Below, one piece after another: positions 26,225 to 36,100 of a stretch of 64,000 nt of DNA. The notes beneath the pieces are model-generated. The model searched no databases. It saw only the letters and a program-made list of their open reading frames with translations, and was not told the origin of the DNA. The DNA comes from Bacillota bacterium. GTDB taxonomy: Bacteria; Bacillota; Clostridia; Oscillospirales; Feifaniaceae. Location: NCBI GenBank assembly GCA_030705925.1, contig JAUZPM010000001.1, forward strand, positions 62,001 to 126,000, written 5' to 3'. Numbering within the stretch: the stretch's first letter is position 1; the number at the start of each line of letters is the position of its first letter. Position numbers and translations under genes: made by a program.

Positions 26225-26366
26225 GTCAGTGGCAGACAATTTCGTAGTTAGTGTGACTAATTCTCTAAAACTGATATCTCCGGAGAGCAGGTAAACGCCT
26301 ACTTATTAGGGTGGTTTCCTTTACCTCCATTTTATCAGTTCCCGCTGCAGGATAACGTGAAAGCGG
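26225..26366 (+). promoter_or_regulatory. Structured leader of unknown type upstream of the amino-acid permease
   Basis: Nested pairings are visible. AACTGATA (26269-26276) pairs with TATCAGTT (26333-26340). Inside it AGGTAAA (26289-26295) pairs with TTTACCT (26320-26326), and inside that CCTA pairs with TAGG (26298-26301/26307-26310). A small hairpin TTAGT/ACTAA precedes, and CCGCT/AGCGG (26342-26346/26362-26366) follows. The phrase TTAGGGTGG recalls the T-box motif, but the rest of a T-box and a terminator were not found. Between this element and the start codon at 26568 lie about 200 bases with no other feature seen. Confidence 0.4.
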
Positions 26367-26567
26367 CATTATAAGCACAAATATCAGAATTTAAACCAAT
26401 GTTTTTCTTAATGCTCTCGTAAACATGTTCCTGTTAAAAAAATAGAATTTTTCTGCTTTATTTTATTCGACATTTTTCAAATGATTAAGCCCTTCTATGT
26501 ACCAAAAAGTATTACAACGTCAAAAATAGGAACACTAAAATTAATAATATTAAATTCTGGAGCTAAT

Positions 26568-27992
26568 ATGAAAAAAACGGAAAAAGGACTTAGCGCACTA
26601 CAGCTTGCAATGATGGCACTTGGAACAGTAATAGGTGGTTCATTCTTCCTCGGCTCATCTGTGGCCATTCACGCCGCAGGACCATCAATTTTATTAGGGT
26701 TTATTTACGGAGGAATGCTTGTCTATTTTATACTCTATGCTTTATCTGAAATGACTGTTGCTAATCCTGATTCAGGATCTTTCAGGACATTTGCTGCCGA
26801 CGCATTCGGGCCTGGCGCTGGGTTTGTTGTAGGCTGGGTATATTGGACTGGAATGATTCTTGCAATGTCAAGCGAGGCTACAGCAGTTTCGATACTAGTT
26901 AGGGTATGGGCTCCTACAATCCCTATCGCCATTCTCGGCAGTGCTATAATCAGTGGAGTGACTCTTTTGAACCTTTTAGGTGCAAATAGATTAAGCAAAC
27001 TCGAAAGCGGACTTGCCGCAGTTAAGCTAGCCGCTATTGTCTCATTTATAATTATCGCGCTTTTACTTATAGTAGGCGCTTTCCCGGGAAACAAAGCCAT
27101 CGGCGCCGGCGAACTTGCAAACGAAAATTTTATGCCCGGCGGCATAACAGGGCTTGCCGGCAGCATGCTGATCGTTATGTTCAGCTATGCCGGATTTGAA
27201 ATAATTGGCCTTGCGTCATCTGAGGCCGAAAACCCCAAAACTTCGATTCCTAAAGCTATAAGATATACGGTAATAAGCCTTGTCGCACTTTATATCATCT
27301 CCGTAGGAATACTGCTTCCTCTTATCCCAACCGTTGATATAAACGAAAACACAAGCCCGATAGTAGCGGCTCTTAATAGGCACGGGATAGACTGGGCAGG
27401 TAATGCGCTAAATATTGTCCTTATAACAGCAATTCTTTCAACCATGCTTGCTGCAATGTTTGGACTTGGCAGAATGATGCGTTCACTTGCCGATGAGGGT
27501 CATGCCCCCGAATGGCTGAAGAATAAAACCGATGTTCCTTATCGCGGAATCTTAGCATCAGGGGTAGCTATGCTTATTGCGTTAGGGTTTGGATTATTGT
27601 TTCCTCGCGTATACCTTTTTTTAATCAGTTCAGGCGGATTTGCCATCTTATTTTCGTATGCGGTAATTATGGCAACCCATATTAAGTTTAGAAAAAAGAA
27701 TGGTTGCCCTGACGGTAAGTGTCAGATGTGGGGCTTTCCGTATACTTCGGTATTTGTATTGCTATCTCTGATTGCGGCAATCATTAGTATGCCGTTTGTC
27801 AAGGGACAAGCTTCCGGGCTCATTGCAGGGAGTATTATTGTAGTATTTTATACATTAAGTTATGCTATATTGCGAGTTTTCAAGCAAACCCGGACGATTA
27901 ATAAAAAAGTTTTATATAAAAGAGCGCCGCGTTTTCAAACAGAACAATCAAAGGAGATTGCTGATAAAGATAACAATGATAATGACCAATGA
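26568..27992 (+). CDS. APC-family amino-acid permease
   Basis: A 475-residue integral membrane transporter with about 12 helices. The ATG at 26568 (TGGAG in front) was preferred to 26481, which would add 29 polar residues without a ribosome site. The first helix has ALGTVIGGSFFLGSS, the substrate-binding bend of the APC superfamily, and FSYAGFEIIGLASSEAENPKTSIPKAI in the sixth-helix region is the typical consensus. The C-terminus is a short charged tail (EIADKDNNDNDQ). The amino-acid substrate cannot be told. The gene stands alone, with a structured leader upstream and a shared terminator downstream. Confidence 0.9.
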   Translation: MKKTEKGLSALQLAMMALGTVIGGSFFLGSSVAIHAAGPSILLGFIYGGMLVYFILYALSEMTVANPDSGSFRTFAADAFGPGAGFVVGWVYWTGMILAMSSEATAVSILVRVWAPTIPIAILGSAIISGVTLLNLLGANRLSKLESGLAAVKLAAIVSFIIIALLLIVGAFPGNKAIGAGELANENFMPGGITGLAGSMLIVMFSYAGFEIIGLASSEAENPKTSIPKAIRYTVISLVALYIISVGILLPLIPTVDINENTSPIVAALNRHGIDWAGNALNIVLITAILSTMLAAMFGLGRMMRSLADEGHAPEWLKNKTDVPYRGILASGVAMLIALGFGLLFPRVYLFLISSGGFAILFSYAVIMATHIKFRKKNGCPDGKCQMWGFPYTSVFVLLSLIAAIISMPFVKGQASGLIAGSIIVVFYTLSYAILRVFKQTRTINKKVLYKRAPRFQTEQSKEIADKDNNDNDQ

Positions 27993-28005
27993 TAGTCATA
28001 TATTT

Positions 28006-28034
28006 AAACAGCCGGTGCGTTGCACCGGCTGTTT
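28006..28034. terminator. Bidirectional terminator between permease and hydrogenase genes
   Basis: A perfect 13-bp stem, AAACAGCCGGTGC (28006-28018) with its complement at 28022-28034, and a GTT loop lie between two convergent genes. Confidence 0.9.
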
Positions 28035-28039
28035 CATTA

Positions 28040-31000
28040 TTATTTCTTAAGTATATTATCCAGATGGGGATCTTCTATCATTTTTCCGTTAAGGGTCACA
28101 TATATGCCCTCCCCAGCATGAGTTTCCTTCAATCTTATTGTATTTACCTTTATAAACGGATCCATTTTCAGCTGCTTTATAGTTTCAGAAAGCTGATCAT
28201 AGAGCTCCTTAGCACCCTTGCTTTTACAGGAGTCGCACATACATACCGTATATTCTTGTGTTACAAAAGCTGAATCCGCTTTCTTGCGAACGGAAACCAT
28301 TGCACAGGCATTATCACCCCTGCGTGGTGTGTAATGTGTATGCAGAAGCTTGTGTGCCAAATGAGAATTTGCTTCACCGTAAAACTCTTCATATAACCGC
28401 AGAATATCAGGGTTTTCCTGTGACTTACGGTATTTTGAAATTTTATCGATGTTGACGAGCGTCTGCTGTCGTTTTTCAAGAGCATCGATTTTTTCCGGAA
28501 CCGGATGTCCGGCGCCGCATATGCAGCCGCCGGGGCATGCCATAACCTCAATCAAATCATAGCCAACATCAACGCCCTGGATTATTTTTTCAACGATAGG
28601 CTCGGCATTATGTAGCCCGCTGATTACAGCAACGCGGACTTTTGTGCCGTTAGCGTCAACTGTTGCCTCTTTAACCCCTTCGAACCCGCGTATCTCTTCA
28701 AAATCGAGATGATCGGTAAGCGCTTTTCCAGTCAGCTTTTCGACTGCCATTCTAAGCGCCGCTTCAGCAACGCCGCCGGAAGCTCCAAACAGGATACCGG
28801 CTCCTGTGACCTGGCGATAAGGATCGTCAAACTCCTGCGGAACGATATCATTTGTATCAATATTTGCGAGGTTAACCATTTCGATCATTTCACTGGTCGT
28901 GAGTACTGCATCAACATCGCGGATACCTTCTGGGGCAAATTCAGGACGTGCAGCCTCATGCTTCTTTGCAAGGCACGGAACGATTGAAACAACATAAAGA
29001 TTCTCTTTGTCAATTCCTGAAATCTTTGAAAAATGGTTCTTAACAGTTGCGCCCATCATCATCTGCGGTGATTTGCAGCTGGAGAGATGAGGGATAATCT
29101 CAGGGTATCTCTTTTCAACGAAGTTGACCCAGCCTGGACAGCATGATGTAAACTGCGGCATGACTCCATTTTTTTCGACTCTTGTGAGAAATTCCGTCGT
29201 CTCCTCAACGATCGTAAGGTCAGCGGCAAAGGTAAAATCGAATACCTTATCAAATTTCATTTTCTTTAGGAGCCCGGCCATAAATCCGGAGGCTTTTTCA
29301 AACGGAACACCATACTGTTTTGTTATAAGGCTTCTTACTGCAGGAGCAACGAAAGCGACAACTGTTTTATTCGGATCATTTATCGCTCTGAATACTCTTC
29401 CTCTTTCACGGCGGTAATCGAGTGCTCCACACGGGCATGCGTTGACACACTGTCCACAGCTTACACAGTCAGTTTCCTGAAGCGGAAGTCCGCTCTTTGT
29501 TCCAACGATCTGGCGCCCGTTTTTCATATAGAATGAAAGCACGTCAGGCCCTTCTATTTCTGCGCAAGCGGCAATACACCTTCCGCACGAAATACATTTA
29601 TTATGGTTTCTGACTATGAACGGATGATCGTCGACAATCGGAATGAATGGACGTTCATATGCGGGATCTTTATATTCGATGCCGTGTGCTGTGGCCTCTT
29701 TTCTTAAATCACATGAGAATCTTTCGGTACAGCCGCATCTTAGGCACCTGTTCGCTTCCTCTCTTGCTGTTTTCTCAATCAAACCAAGCTCAACTTCATT
29801 AAAATTATGATTTCTCTCTTCGATTGAAATGGAAGGCATTTTCGAACGCGGAATTTTAGGCTTTTCTTCAAATTCCCACTGTGGAAGATCCTCCATAGAA
29901 CCGCGGCTGCAACTGTAATCTGTGTTTTGCTCCTTGACATAACCCTTTGTTAAGTAGCAGTCCATAGCTTCAGCGGCATGGCGGCCGGCGGCGACTGCCT
30001 GAATAACAGTTGCCGGGCCTGTAACGCAGTCGCCGCCAGCAAAAATATTGCTTTCAGAAGTCTGCTGTGTTTTGCCGCTAATATCAATATTGCCCCACTT
30101 ATTAAGTTTAACAGGTAAATCGTTATATAAGAACTGTGTATTTGTGCTTTGTCCGATAGCACCGATAATAGTATCAGCTTCTATTTCAACATCACTGCCT
30201 TCAATAGGTACAGGACGGCGGCGGCCAGAGCGGTCAGGTTCGCCAAGCATCATCTTTATGCAGTGCAGTTTCTTTCTGCCGTTTTCTGACTCTATCTTTG
30301 TGGGCGCCATTAAAAAGAGCATTTCAACGCCCTCTTTTAATGCTTCCTCAACCTCGTAAGGTTCCGCGGGCATCTGCTCTTGAGTTCTGCGGTAAATAAG
30401 CTTTACTGACTTTGCGCCTCTTCTAAGCGCAGTCCGCGTACAGTCTATAGCAGTGTTGCCGCCGCCGATGACAATAACATTACCGTCTGGCTTAGGATTA
30501 GATCCGTTTATTTCCTGTTCAAGATACTGTATGCCAAGCCATACGCCGTCAAGGTTTTCACCTTCAATATGCATAGGAGTTGCCTGCCATGACCCGATAG
30601 CAAGGTAAACCGCGTCAAAATCTTTATGTAAATCTTCTAGATGCAGATGAGTGCCTAGTGCCTTCCCAGTCATTATTTTGACACCCAGTTTTTTCATTGT
30701 GTCGATCTCTTTATCAAGTGTCGCTTTTGGCAGTCTGTATTCCGGGATACCGTATCTCATCATTCCGCCTGCATGGCTCTGGCGTTCAAATACTGTAACG
30801 TCATGCCCTTTGATAGCACTATAATATGCCGCAGAAAGACCAGACGGGCCGGCACCTATTATTGCTATTTTCTTTCCCGTGTCAACGCTCTTGCTTGGCA
30901 TCCAGGGATTTTCTCTGGACATATCCCAGTCAGCCGCGAAACGTTTAACATAATTGATCGCAACAGGCGAATCGACTAAATTTCTGCGGCACTGTGCCTC

Positions 31001-31477
31001 ACACGGATGAGGACATACACGTCCGCAGACTAACGGAAAGGGATTGTTTTCCTTGATTGTACGGATTGCAGCTTCGAAATTACCGTTGCCGACATGGCGG
31101 AGGTAGGACTGAATATCCACATTAGCCGGGCATGTCATAACGCATGGAGCCACGCAGTCTGCATTATGATCTGAAAGAAGCTGCTCAAGTCTGATTTTAC
31201 GATAATTCACAAGTCTTTCACTGTTTGTGTCGATTATCATGCCCTCTTTGATAGGCGTCTGACACGCCTTGACGTCCTGCTCTCCATTTTCTCCAAGTGC
31301 AACTACGCAAAGTCCGCAGTTCCCATTAGATCTCTCAAGCCGAATGTCATAACACAGATGAGGTATATGTATATCCTCTTGAAGCAGTGCCTGCAATATT
31401 GTGAGGTTATCATATACTTCAATTTCACGCCCATTAACCGTCACTTTAATACGTTTATGTTCTTCTAAAGTCTTCAT
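28040..31477 (-). CDS. Multidomain [FeFe]-hydrogenase fused to a GltD-like NAD(P)H oxidoreductase
   Basis: A 1145-residue redox protein joining pyridine-nucleotide chemistry to H2. Domains: [2Fe-2S] with Cys42, 54, 57, 72; a dihydropyrimidine-dehydrogenase-type Fe-S region (Cys108, 112, 116, then CGRVCPHPCEAQC at 151-163); a flavin/NAD(P)H module like glutamate synthase small subunit (AIIGAGPSG at 205-213, VIVIGGGNTAID at 334-345, FAGGDC at 479-484); a CLRCGCTERFSC segment (578-589); two [4Fe-4S] clusters (Cys628-638 and 671-681); the H-cluster domain (about 700-995); and a hydrogenase small-subunit-like tail (LLHTHYTPR). H-cluster ligands are present: Cys780 (TSCCPGW), Cys835 (VPCLAKKHE), Cys981 and Cys985 (ACPGGCICGAGHP). 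The second motif has Val for the usual Met and the third GAGHP for GGGQP. The last ~70 residues resemble half of a thioredoxin-like [2Fe-2S] domain. GAGAGGG precedes the ATG. It probably acts in the cytoplasm. Confidence 0.9.
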   Translation of the reverse strand: MKTLEEHKRIKVTVNGREIEVYDNLTILQALLQEDIHIPHLCYDIRLERSNGNCGLCVVALGENGEQDVKACQTPIKEGMIIDTNSERLVNYRKIRLEQLLSDHNADCVAPCVMTCPANVDIQSYLRHVGNGNFEAAIRTIKENNPFPLVCGRVCPHPCEAQCRRNLVDSPVAINYVKRFAADWDMSRENPWMPSKSVDTGKKIAIIGAGPSGLSAAYYSAIKGHDVTVFERQSHAGGMMRYGIPEYRLPKATLDKEIDTMKKLGVKIMTGKALGTHLHLEDLHKDFDAVYLAIGSWQATPMHIEGENLDGVWLGIQYLEQEINGSNPKPDGNVIVIGGGNTAIDCTRTALRRGAKSVKLIYRRTQEQMPAEPYEVEEALKEGVEMLFLMAPTKIESENGRKKLHCIKMMLGEPDRSGRRRPVPIEGSDVEIEADTIIGAIGQSTNTQFLYNDLPVKLNKWGNIDISGKTQQTSESNIFAGGDCVTGPATVIQAVAAGRHAAEAMDCYLTKGYVKEQNTDYSCSRGSMEDLPQWEFEEKPKIPRSKMPSISIEERNHNFNEVELGLIEKTAREEANRCLRCGCTERFSCDLRKEATAHGIEYKDPAYERPFIPIVDDHPFIVRNHNKCISCGRCIAACAEIEGPDVLSFYMKNGRQIVGTKSGLPLQETDCVSCGQCVNACPCGALDYRRERGRVFRAINDPNKTVVAFVAPAVRSLITKQYGVPFEKASGFMAGLLKKMKFDKVFDFTFAADLTIVEETTEFLTRVEKNGVMPQFTSCCPGWVNFVEKRYPEIIPHLSSCKSPQMMMGATVKNHFSKISGIDKENLYVVSIVPCLAKKHEAARPEFAPEGIRDVDAVLTTSEMIEMVNLANIDTNDIVPQEFDDPYRQVTGAGILFGASGGVAEAALRMAVEKLTGKALTDHLDFEEIRGFEGVKEATVDANGTKVRVAVISGLHNAEPIVEKIIQGVDVGYDLIEVMACPGGCICGAGHPVPEKIDALEKRQQTLVNIDKISKYRKSQENPDILRLYEEFYGEANSHLAHKLLHTHYTPRRGDNACAMVSVRKKADSAFVTQEYTVCMCDSCKSKGAKELYDQLSETIKQLKMDPFIKVNTIRLKETHAGEGIYVTLNGKMIEDPHLDNILKK

Positions 31478-31662
31478 TTTTCCCTCTCAGTAAAGATATA
31501 TATTTTTAACCATTCTAACTGTTTATTATACCAAAGAGTATAAATTTTGTCTTTATCTTTTTATAATTTTATTCGATAAAATATAGAGATTTTTTTGCCA
31601 ATTTCCTCCCACAGCACTGTTGTCTCAAGGCTTTCACATACATATCGCAGCGGCAAGTATGT

Positions 31663-32325
31663 TTATTGTATCAATATAAAATGGTTAAGATGAAACTGTA
31701 ATATCCCTTCATTTTGAAGTTTACACAGTTCACTGGACAGGGCGCTGCGGTCAACGCATAAATAATCCGCAAGCTGCTGCCTGTTATAAGGGATATCAAA
31801 TTCATTTTTGCCCTGTTTATATGATTCATCTGAAAGATACGAAAGCAGTTTTTCTCTTGTAGTCCTTTTTGATATATGTTCTATTTTCTGGTTAAGCAAT
31901 ATATTTTTAGAGGCTAATATCATCAGCATATTCTCAATCAACTTAGTATGGAATATACACGCGTTTGAGCATGTAGAAATAATACGTCTGAAGTCTATCC
32001 ACAACACTTCACAGTCAGCAGAACAAATAACAGACACCGGAAGGTCTGGCGTTTGAACGCATGCAAAAGTTTCCGCAAACAGGCTTCCTGCAGGTATCTC
32101 AGCTAAAATATTGCGGTTTCCCATAAAATCTTCTTTTATGACCTGAACATTCCCTGACAGCACTATTCCTACCGATGAAACAGATTGACCTTCCATTAAA
32201 ATAATATCCTTCTTCTTATAGGCGGCTTTTTTGGCGTTAAGGCATCGAATAACCACGTCAAGGTCAGCGAAATCAATCCCCCTAAACAATGATACTCTGC
32301 TTAGTCTAGTTTTATCATCTTTCAT
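31663..32325 (-). CDS. Crp/Fnr-family transcriptional regulator
   Basis: A 220-residue regulator. The ATG at 32325 was chosen over 32379, as this gives the usual family length and a GAAAG-type ribosome site. A cyclic-nucleotide-binding-like beta-roll (about 10-125) includes GIVLSGNVQVIKEDFMGN and IPAGSLFAETFACVQ. A dimer helix and a winged helix-turn-helix follow (about 150-215; NRQQLADYLCVDRSALSSELCKLQNEGIL). Cysteines are scattered (for example CSADCEV) but there is no N-terminal Fnr-type cluster motif. It is divergent from a ferredoxin gene, an arrangement often seen near hcp-type nitrosative-stress genes, though no hcp is present here. The hydrogenase gene downstream in the same direction may be a target. 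Confidence 0.88.
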   Translation of the reverse strand: MKDDKTRLSRVSLFRGIDFADLDVVIRCLNAKKAAYKKKDIILMEGQSVSSVGIVLSGNVQVIKEDFMGNRNILAEIPAGSLFAETFACVQTPDLPVSVICSADCEVLWIDFRRIISTCSNACIFHTKLIENMLMILASKNILLNQKIEHISKRTTREKLLSYLSDESYKQGKNEFDIPYNRQQLADYLCVDRSALSSELCKLQNEGILQFHLNHFILIQ

Positions 32326-32338
32326 TTTTATTCTTTCT

Positions 32339-32375
32339 GTTGTAAATACAACCGCTTTTTTACCTTTAATATAAT
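32339..32375. promoter_or_regulatory. Palindromic operator and promoter between the Crp/Fnr and ferredoxin genes
   Basis: GTTGTAAATACAAC at 32339-32352 is a perfect 6-2-6 palindrome, placed 14 bp before the regulator start. Its right half overlaps a possible -35 box (TACAAC, 32347-32352) that is 17 bp from a perfect TATAAT (32370-32375) reading towards the ferredoxin gene. The position fits autoregulation and control of both genes; binding by this regulator is inferred. Confidence 0.5.
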
Positions 32376-32424
32376 ACAATATATTTACAAAAACAAGATA
32401 ACAATAGGAATTGGAGTGATAAAA

Positions 32425-33114
32425 ATGTTAAGAAAAGTCATTAAAATAGATGAAGAAAGGTGCAATGGTTGTGGGTTATGCGCTAATGCATGCCATGAAG
32501 GAGCAATTGCTGTAATAAACGGGAAAGCAAAACTTATGCGCGACGATTATTGCGATGGGCTTGGGAATTGTCTTCCGGTATGTCCTACAGGAGCTATTTC
32601 ATTTGAAGAGCGAGAGGCATTGCCATTTAATGAAAAGGCTGTTGCGGCTCGGTTGAACGTAAATAAAGGCGGTTGCCCAGGCAGTATGGCTAAAGCCTTA
32701 AACCGTCAGAATATTCCCGAAATAATTGAAGAAAAAAATGCCCCGGAAAGCAGACTTATGCAATGGCCTATCCAAATTAAACTTGTGCCGGTCAACGCAC
32801 CTTACTTTGACGGAGCCAATCTTCTTGTTGCCGCTGACTGCACGGCGTTTTCCTACGGAAACTTTCATGAAAAGTTCATAAAAAACCACATCACATTAAT
32901 AGGCTGCCCAAAACTTGACCAAGGTGATTATGCAGAAAAGCTGACCGAAATCATAAAAAACAATAATATAAAAAGCATTAAAGTTGTAAGGATGGAAGTG
33001 CCCTGCTGCGGCGGAATCGAAAATGCTGTTAAGCAGGCAATTATTAATAGCGGCAAAATGATCCCTTGGCAGGTGATTGTCATTTCTATAGAAGGAAAAA
33101 TTATAGAAGAATAA
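32425..33114 (+). CDS. Ferredoxin-like protein with two Fe-S motifs and a C-terminal domain
   Basis: A 229-residue protein. The start is the ATG at 32425 with TTGGAGTG upstream. A first [4Fe-4S] motif is CNGCGLCANACHEGA (about 13-27); the second, CDGLGNCLPVCPTGA (about 47-61), has a wider first spacing that is usual in this family. The C-terminal part (about 85-225) includes a GGCPGS motif, DCTAF, IGCPKLD and VPCCGGIEN, so more metal-binding cysteines are present. Proteins of this form are commonly encoded beside Crp/Fnr regulators in anaerobic Firmicutes. The precise electron partner is unknown; the hydrogenase 1 kb away is a candidate. Confidence 0.85.
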   Translation: MLRKVIKIDEERCNGCGLCANACHEGAIAVINGKAKLMRDDYCDGLGNCLPVCPTGAISFEEREALPFNEKAVAARLNVNKGGCPGSMAKALNRQNIPEIIEEKNAPESRLMQWPIQIKLVPVNAPYFDGANLLVAADCTAFSYGNFHEKFIKNHITLIGCPKLDQGDYAEKLTEIIKNNNIKSIKVVRMEVPCCGGIENAVKQAIINSGKMIPWQVIVISIEGKIIEE

Positions 33115-33124
33115 ATATTTTAAA

Positions 33125-33159
33125 ACATAAAAAGCACCCCGAATGGGTGCTTTTTATGT
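33125..33159. terminator. Bidirectional terminator
   Basis: ACATAAAAAGCACCC (33125-33139) and its exact complement (33145-33159) form a 15-bp stem with a CGAAT loop between the ferredoxin gene and the convergent giant surface-protein gene. Confidence 0.9.
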
Positions 33160-33185
33160 TAGAGAGAGTTAGAGATTTATAGGAT

Positions 33186-36100
33186 TTAAGAAGCATGCTT
33201 AGTAAAATAATTGTACAGCATTTGCGCTGTTTCTGCTCTTGTAGCGGTACCTGTCGGGTTTATTTTTCCTTCAGTTCCATTTATATAGCCGTTTGCCGCA
33301 AGAAGCAGAATGTCGTCTTTGGCGTAATCAGCTATACTGTCAGAATCACTGAACGTTACCTTAGATATGTCCGCTTTTTCGTCTAACAGATTGAACGCTC
33401 TTAGTGTCCTTGCGAACAGAACGAACATATCCTGTCTTGTTACATTAGTCTTAGGATTAAATGCTCCATCAGACCCAGTTGCAATACCTAAGTCTTTAGC
33501 TGCTGCAACCGCGCCTGCGTAATATGCATTTGGATCAACATCGTTGAACGTTCCGGTGCCAGACTTGTCACCGGCAAAAGACCTCATCAGCATAAGCGTA
33601 AAGTCTCCGCGATTTACTGTCGCATCAGGCTTGAATGTTCCATCCTCATAGCCCTTAATGATACCCTTATCCGCAATATATTTTATAGCTTCACTTGCCC
33701 AGTGATTTGAAGTATCGGAGAAATCAGGTGTAGAAGCATTGCCTTCGGTAGGCGCAGTCGTTCCGCTATCTCCTGTAGTACCTCCGGATGTATCTGTGCC
33801 GCCTGAAGACCCACTTGATCCATCCGCACCCCCCGATGTGCCTCCGCTGGCACCCGAGCTGCCGTTATCAGTATCAATATTTAAGTCGCCTGACCCAACT
33901 GAAAATGTGTACGTTGCAACCGTTTTATCAGAATCATTAAGAACTTCAACAACTGCAGTTGCTCCGGTTTTATTAAGGTTTAGCGTCGGGAACGTATTTC
34001 CTGAGCCTGCGTCTATAAATCCGCCGCTGCAGACCTTAACTCCGTTTATTTTTAAGTTTAATGTTGGACATTTGGTTTCAGGAATGCATGTTACACTTTT
34101 AACGCCCTCAGGAACCGAAACGCGATAGCTTGTATTCTTATCACTTAAATTCACATTTGTTTCTCCGCCGGCGTATACAAGTTTAACCGAACTCAGTGAA
34201 TAATCGTTGCTGTAATTCGGAACCTGACCCTCGACGACAACTCCCGGTGTCGGAACAGCCCGATTGCTTAGTTTGATACTTGTATCTATTCCTGTTGAAT
34301 TATAAGTATATGTAATACCCTTATTTTCAACAACATCCAAGTTAAGGCTCTCGTCAACATTATACTTTATGCAGGTTATAGGCGTTGGACTATCTGTATC
34401 ATCATTAAGGTTTACAGACAATATTCTTGATCCTGACTGATCCAGTGGAGACTTAACAAACTGGTAAATGGTATCGAAATTGGTTCCGTAGTATTTGTTG
34501 AAATCCGCTACAGTAAGCGAGTTATTCGCCCCGGCTGTAATCCCGTCTTTAATCCATAGAACCATTGCCTGACGAGGCCCGATCATTAAATCTTCACTTA
34601 TTGAGTACTTATCTAAATACTTTGCCGTATTATATGCTGCAGTCTGACCCGCTTTTACGAAGGTGGAGATTGCAAGCCCCTTTAGATTTCGAGCAACATT
34701 ATCATTATTGTATACTTCGATATAATTGAATGGGCGGGAATATACGACACCGCCTTTCACGTAATCCGAACTGTCAGCTACAATCTCCGTTATATAAATT
34801 GGCGAAGGCGTGATATATTTGACATCTCTGATCAGTTTTCCATTCACCACACCGCTTAGCAGTACAAAAATTCGTCTGCTGTCAAGGCTTCGCGGCATAT
34901 TAACTCCAACGGTCGCTGTTTCGCCTGCTCCAAGTGAGGATAGGCTGCGAACTGCAAGGGGCTGCAAACCGTTAAGCCCATTTATTATATCGCTGCTGAG
35001 TGTAAAGCCATCAACTGTTCCCAAATAGTATGATAAAGTTAAATTTGTCGCATTATCATCCGAAGTATTTTTGACTATGGTTTTAACCGCGTCAGGGTTA
35101 GCTGTATCGCTTGACAATCCAAGATCGAGCGAATCAATGTTGATCCCACGTTCTTTTTCGACCCAGACAGGCGCTGTTATACTTGTAATAGTCGACGCTC
35201 CAACTGTCCTCGTATGCTTAATATAGCAATACTTATAATCCGCTGGAAGCTGATACTGCATATGTATAACTCCGTTTACCGCATCCGCTGCGGTGTAAGT
35301 TTTCTGGAATACCGTTACCTGCGCATCTGTAACTATGCTAACAGTGCCAGCTGGGATATTGTTGATATCTTTGCCGTAAATTTTCAAATCAATATCCAGC
35401 TTATCCGGATCTTTGAGGATACTTCCCATCCATTTTCCGTTAACTTTATACTCCATTATTATATTGTCGTCACCGGCAGCATAGGTTCTGTTTTTCCTGA
35501 ACGCTTCAATTATATTGTCCCGCGTAAGTGCGGGTGCCATAGCAACTCCGGATGACGGATCAGCCGACCCCCAGAACATCTGATGATTATCCTCGTTAAC
35601 GACTGGGGATACATGCCAACCTTTAAACAATGCGCGGTTGTACTCATCATCATTGCTTACATTGGCATTGAATTCTATAAGTGCAAATTTATCATCAGCT
35701 TGTGTTGAATAATATCCAAAGTCATTGAAGTCGCCCCAGTTGTTTCCGTCATAATTGCCGGGATGGTTAAACTGCATGACCGCATTTGGATCTGCAATTC
35801 CGAAATCGTAATACTGACGTGCAGGTATCGAAGGATCAGATTTAAGCCAATCCACATTAAGCATATTAAAGTGACCAAACCAGCCAGTATTCATATAATA
35901 AGTAGTTTCCCATCCGTTGAACACGATAAATCCGCCAGGGCCGTTTTGATTATACTTTTTAGTTCTCTTAAGCTGATTCTTATACACATCAGTGGTAAGC
36001 ATATCATTATGATCCGTAACTGAGAAATAATCGAGCTTGCTATGATATCTAGCCCACTCATATGCCTGTTCCACGGTTCCTGTTCCGTCCGATTCCTGGG

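Noticed and set aside
26281-26340. T-box riboswitch
   Set aside because: Only the TTAGGGTGG-like phrase was found. The rest of the T-box sequence, a specifier loop and a terminator could not be placed.
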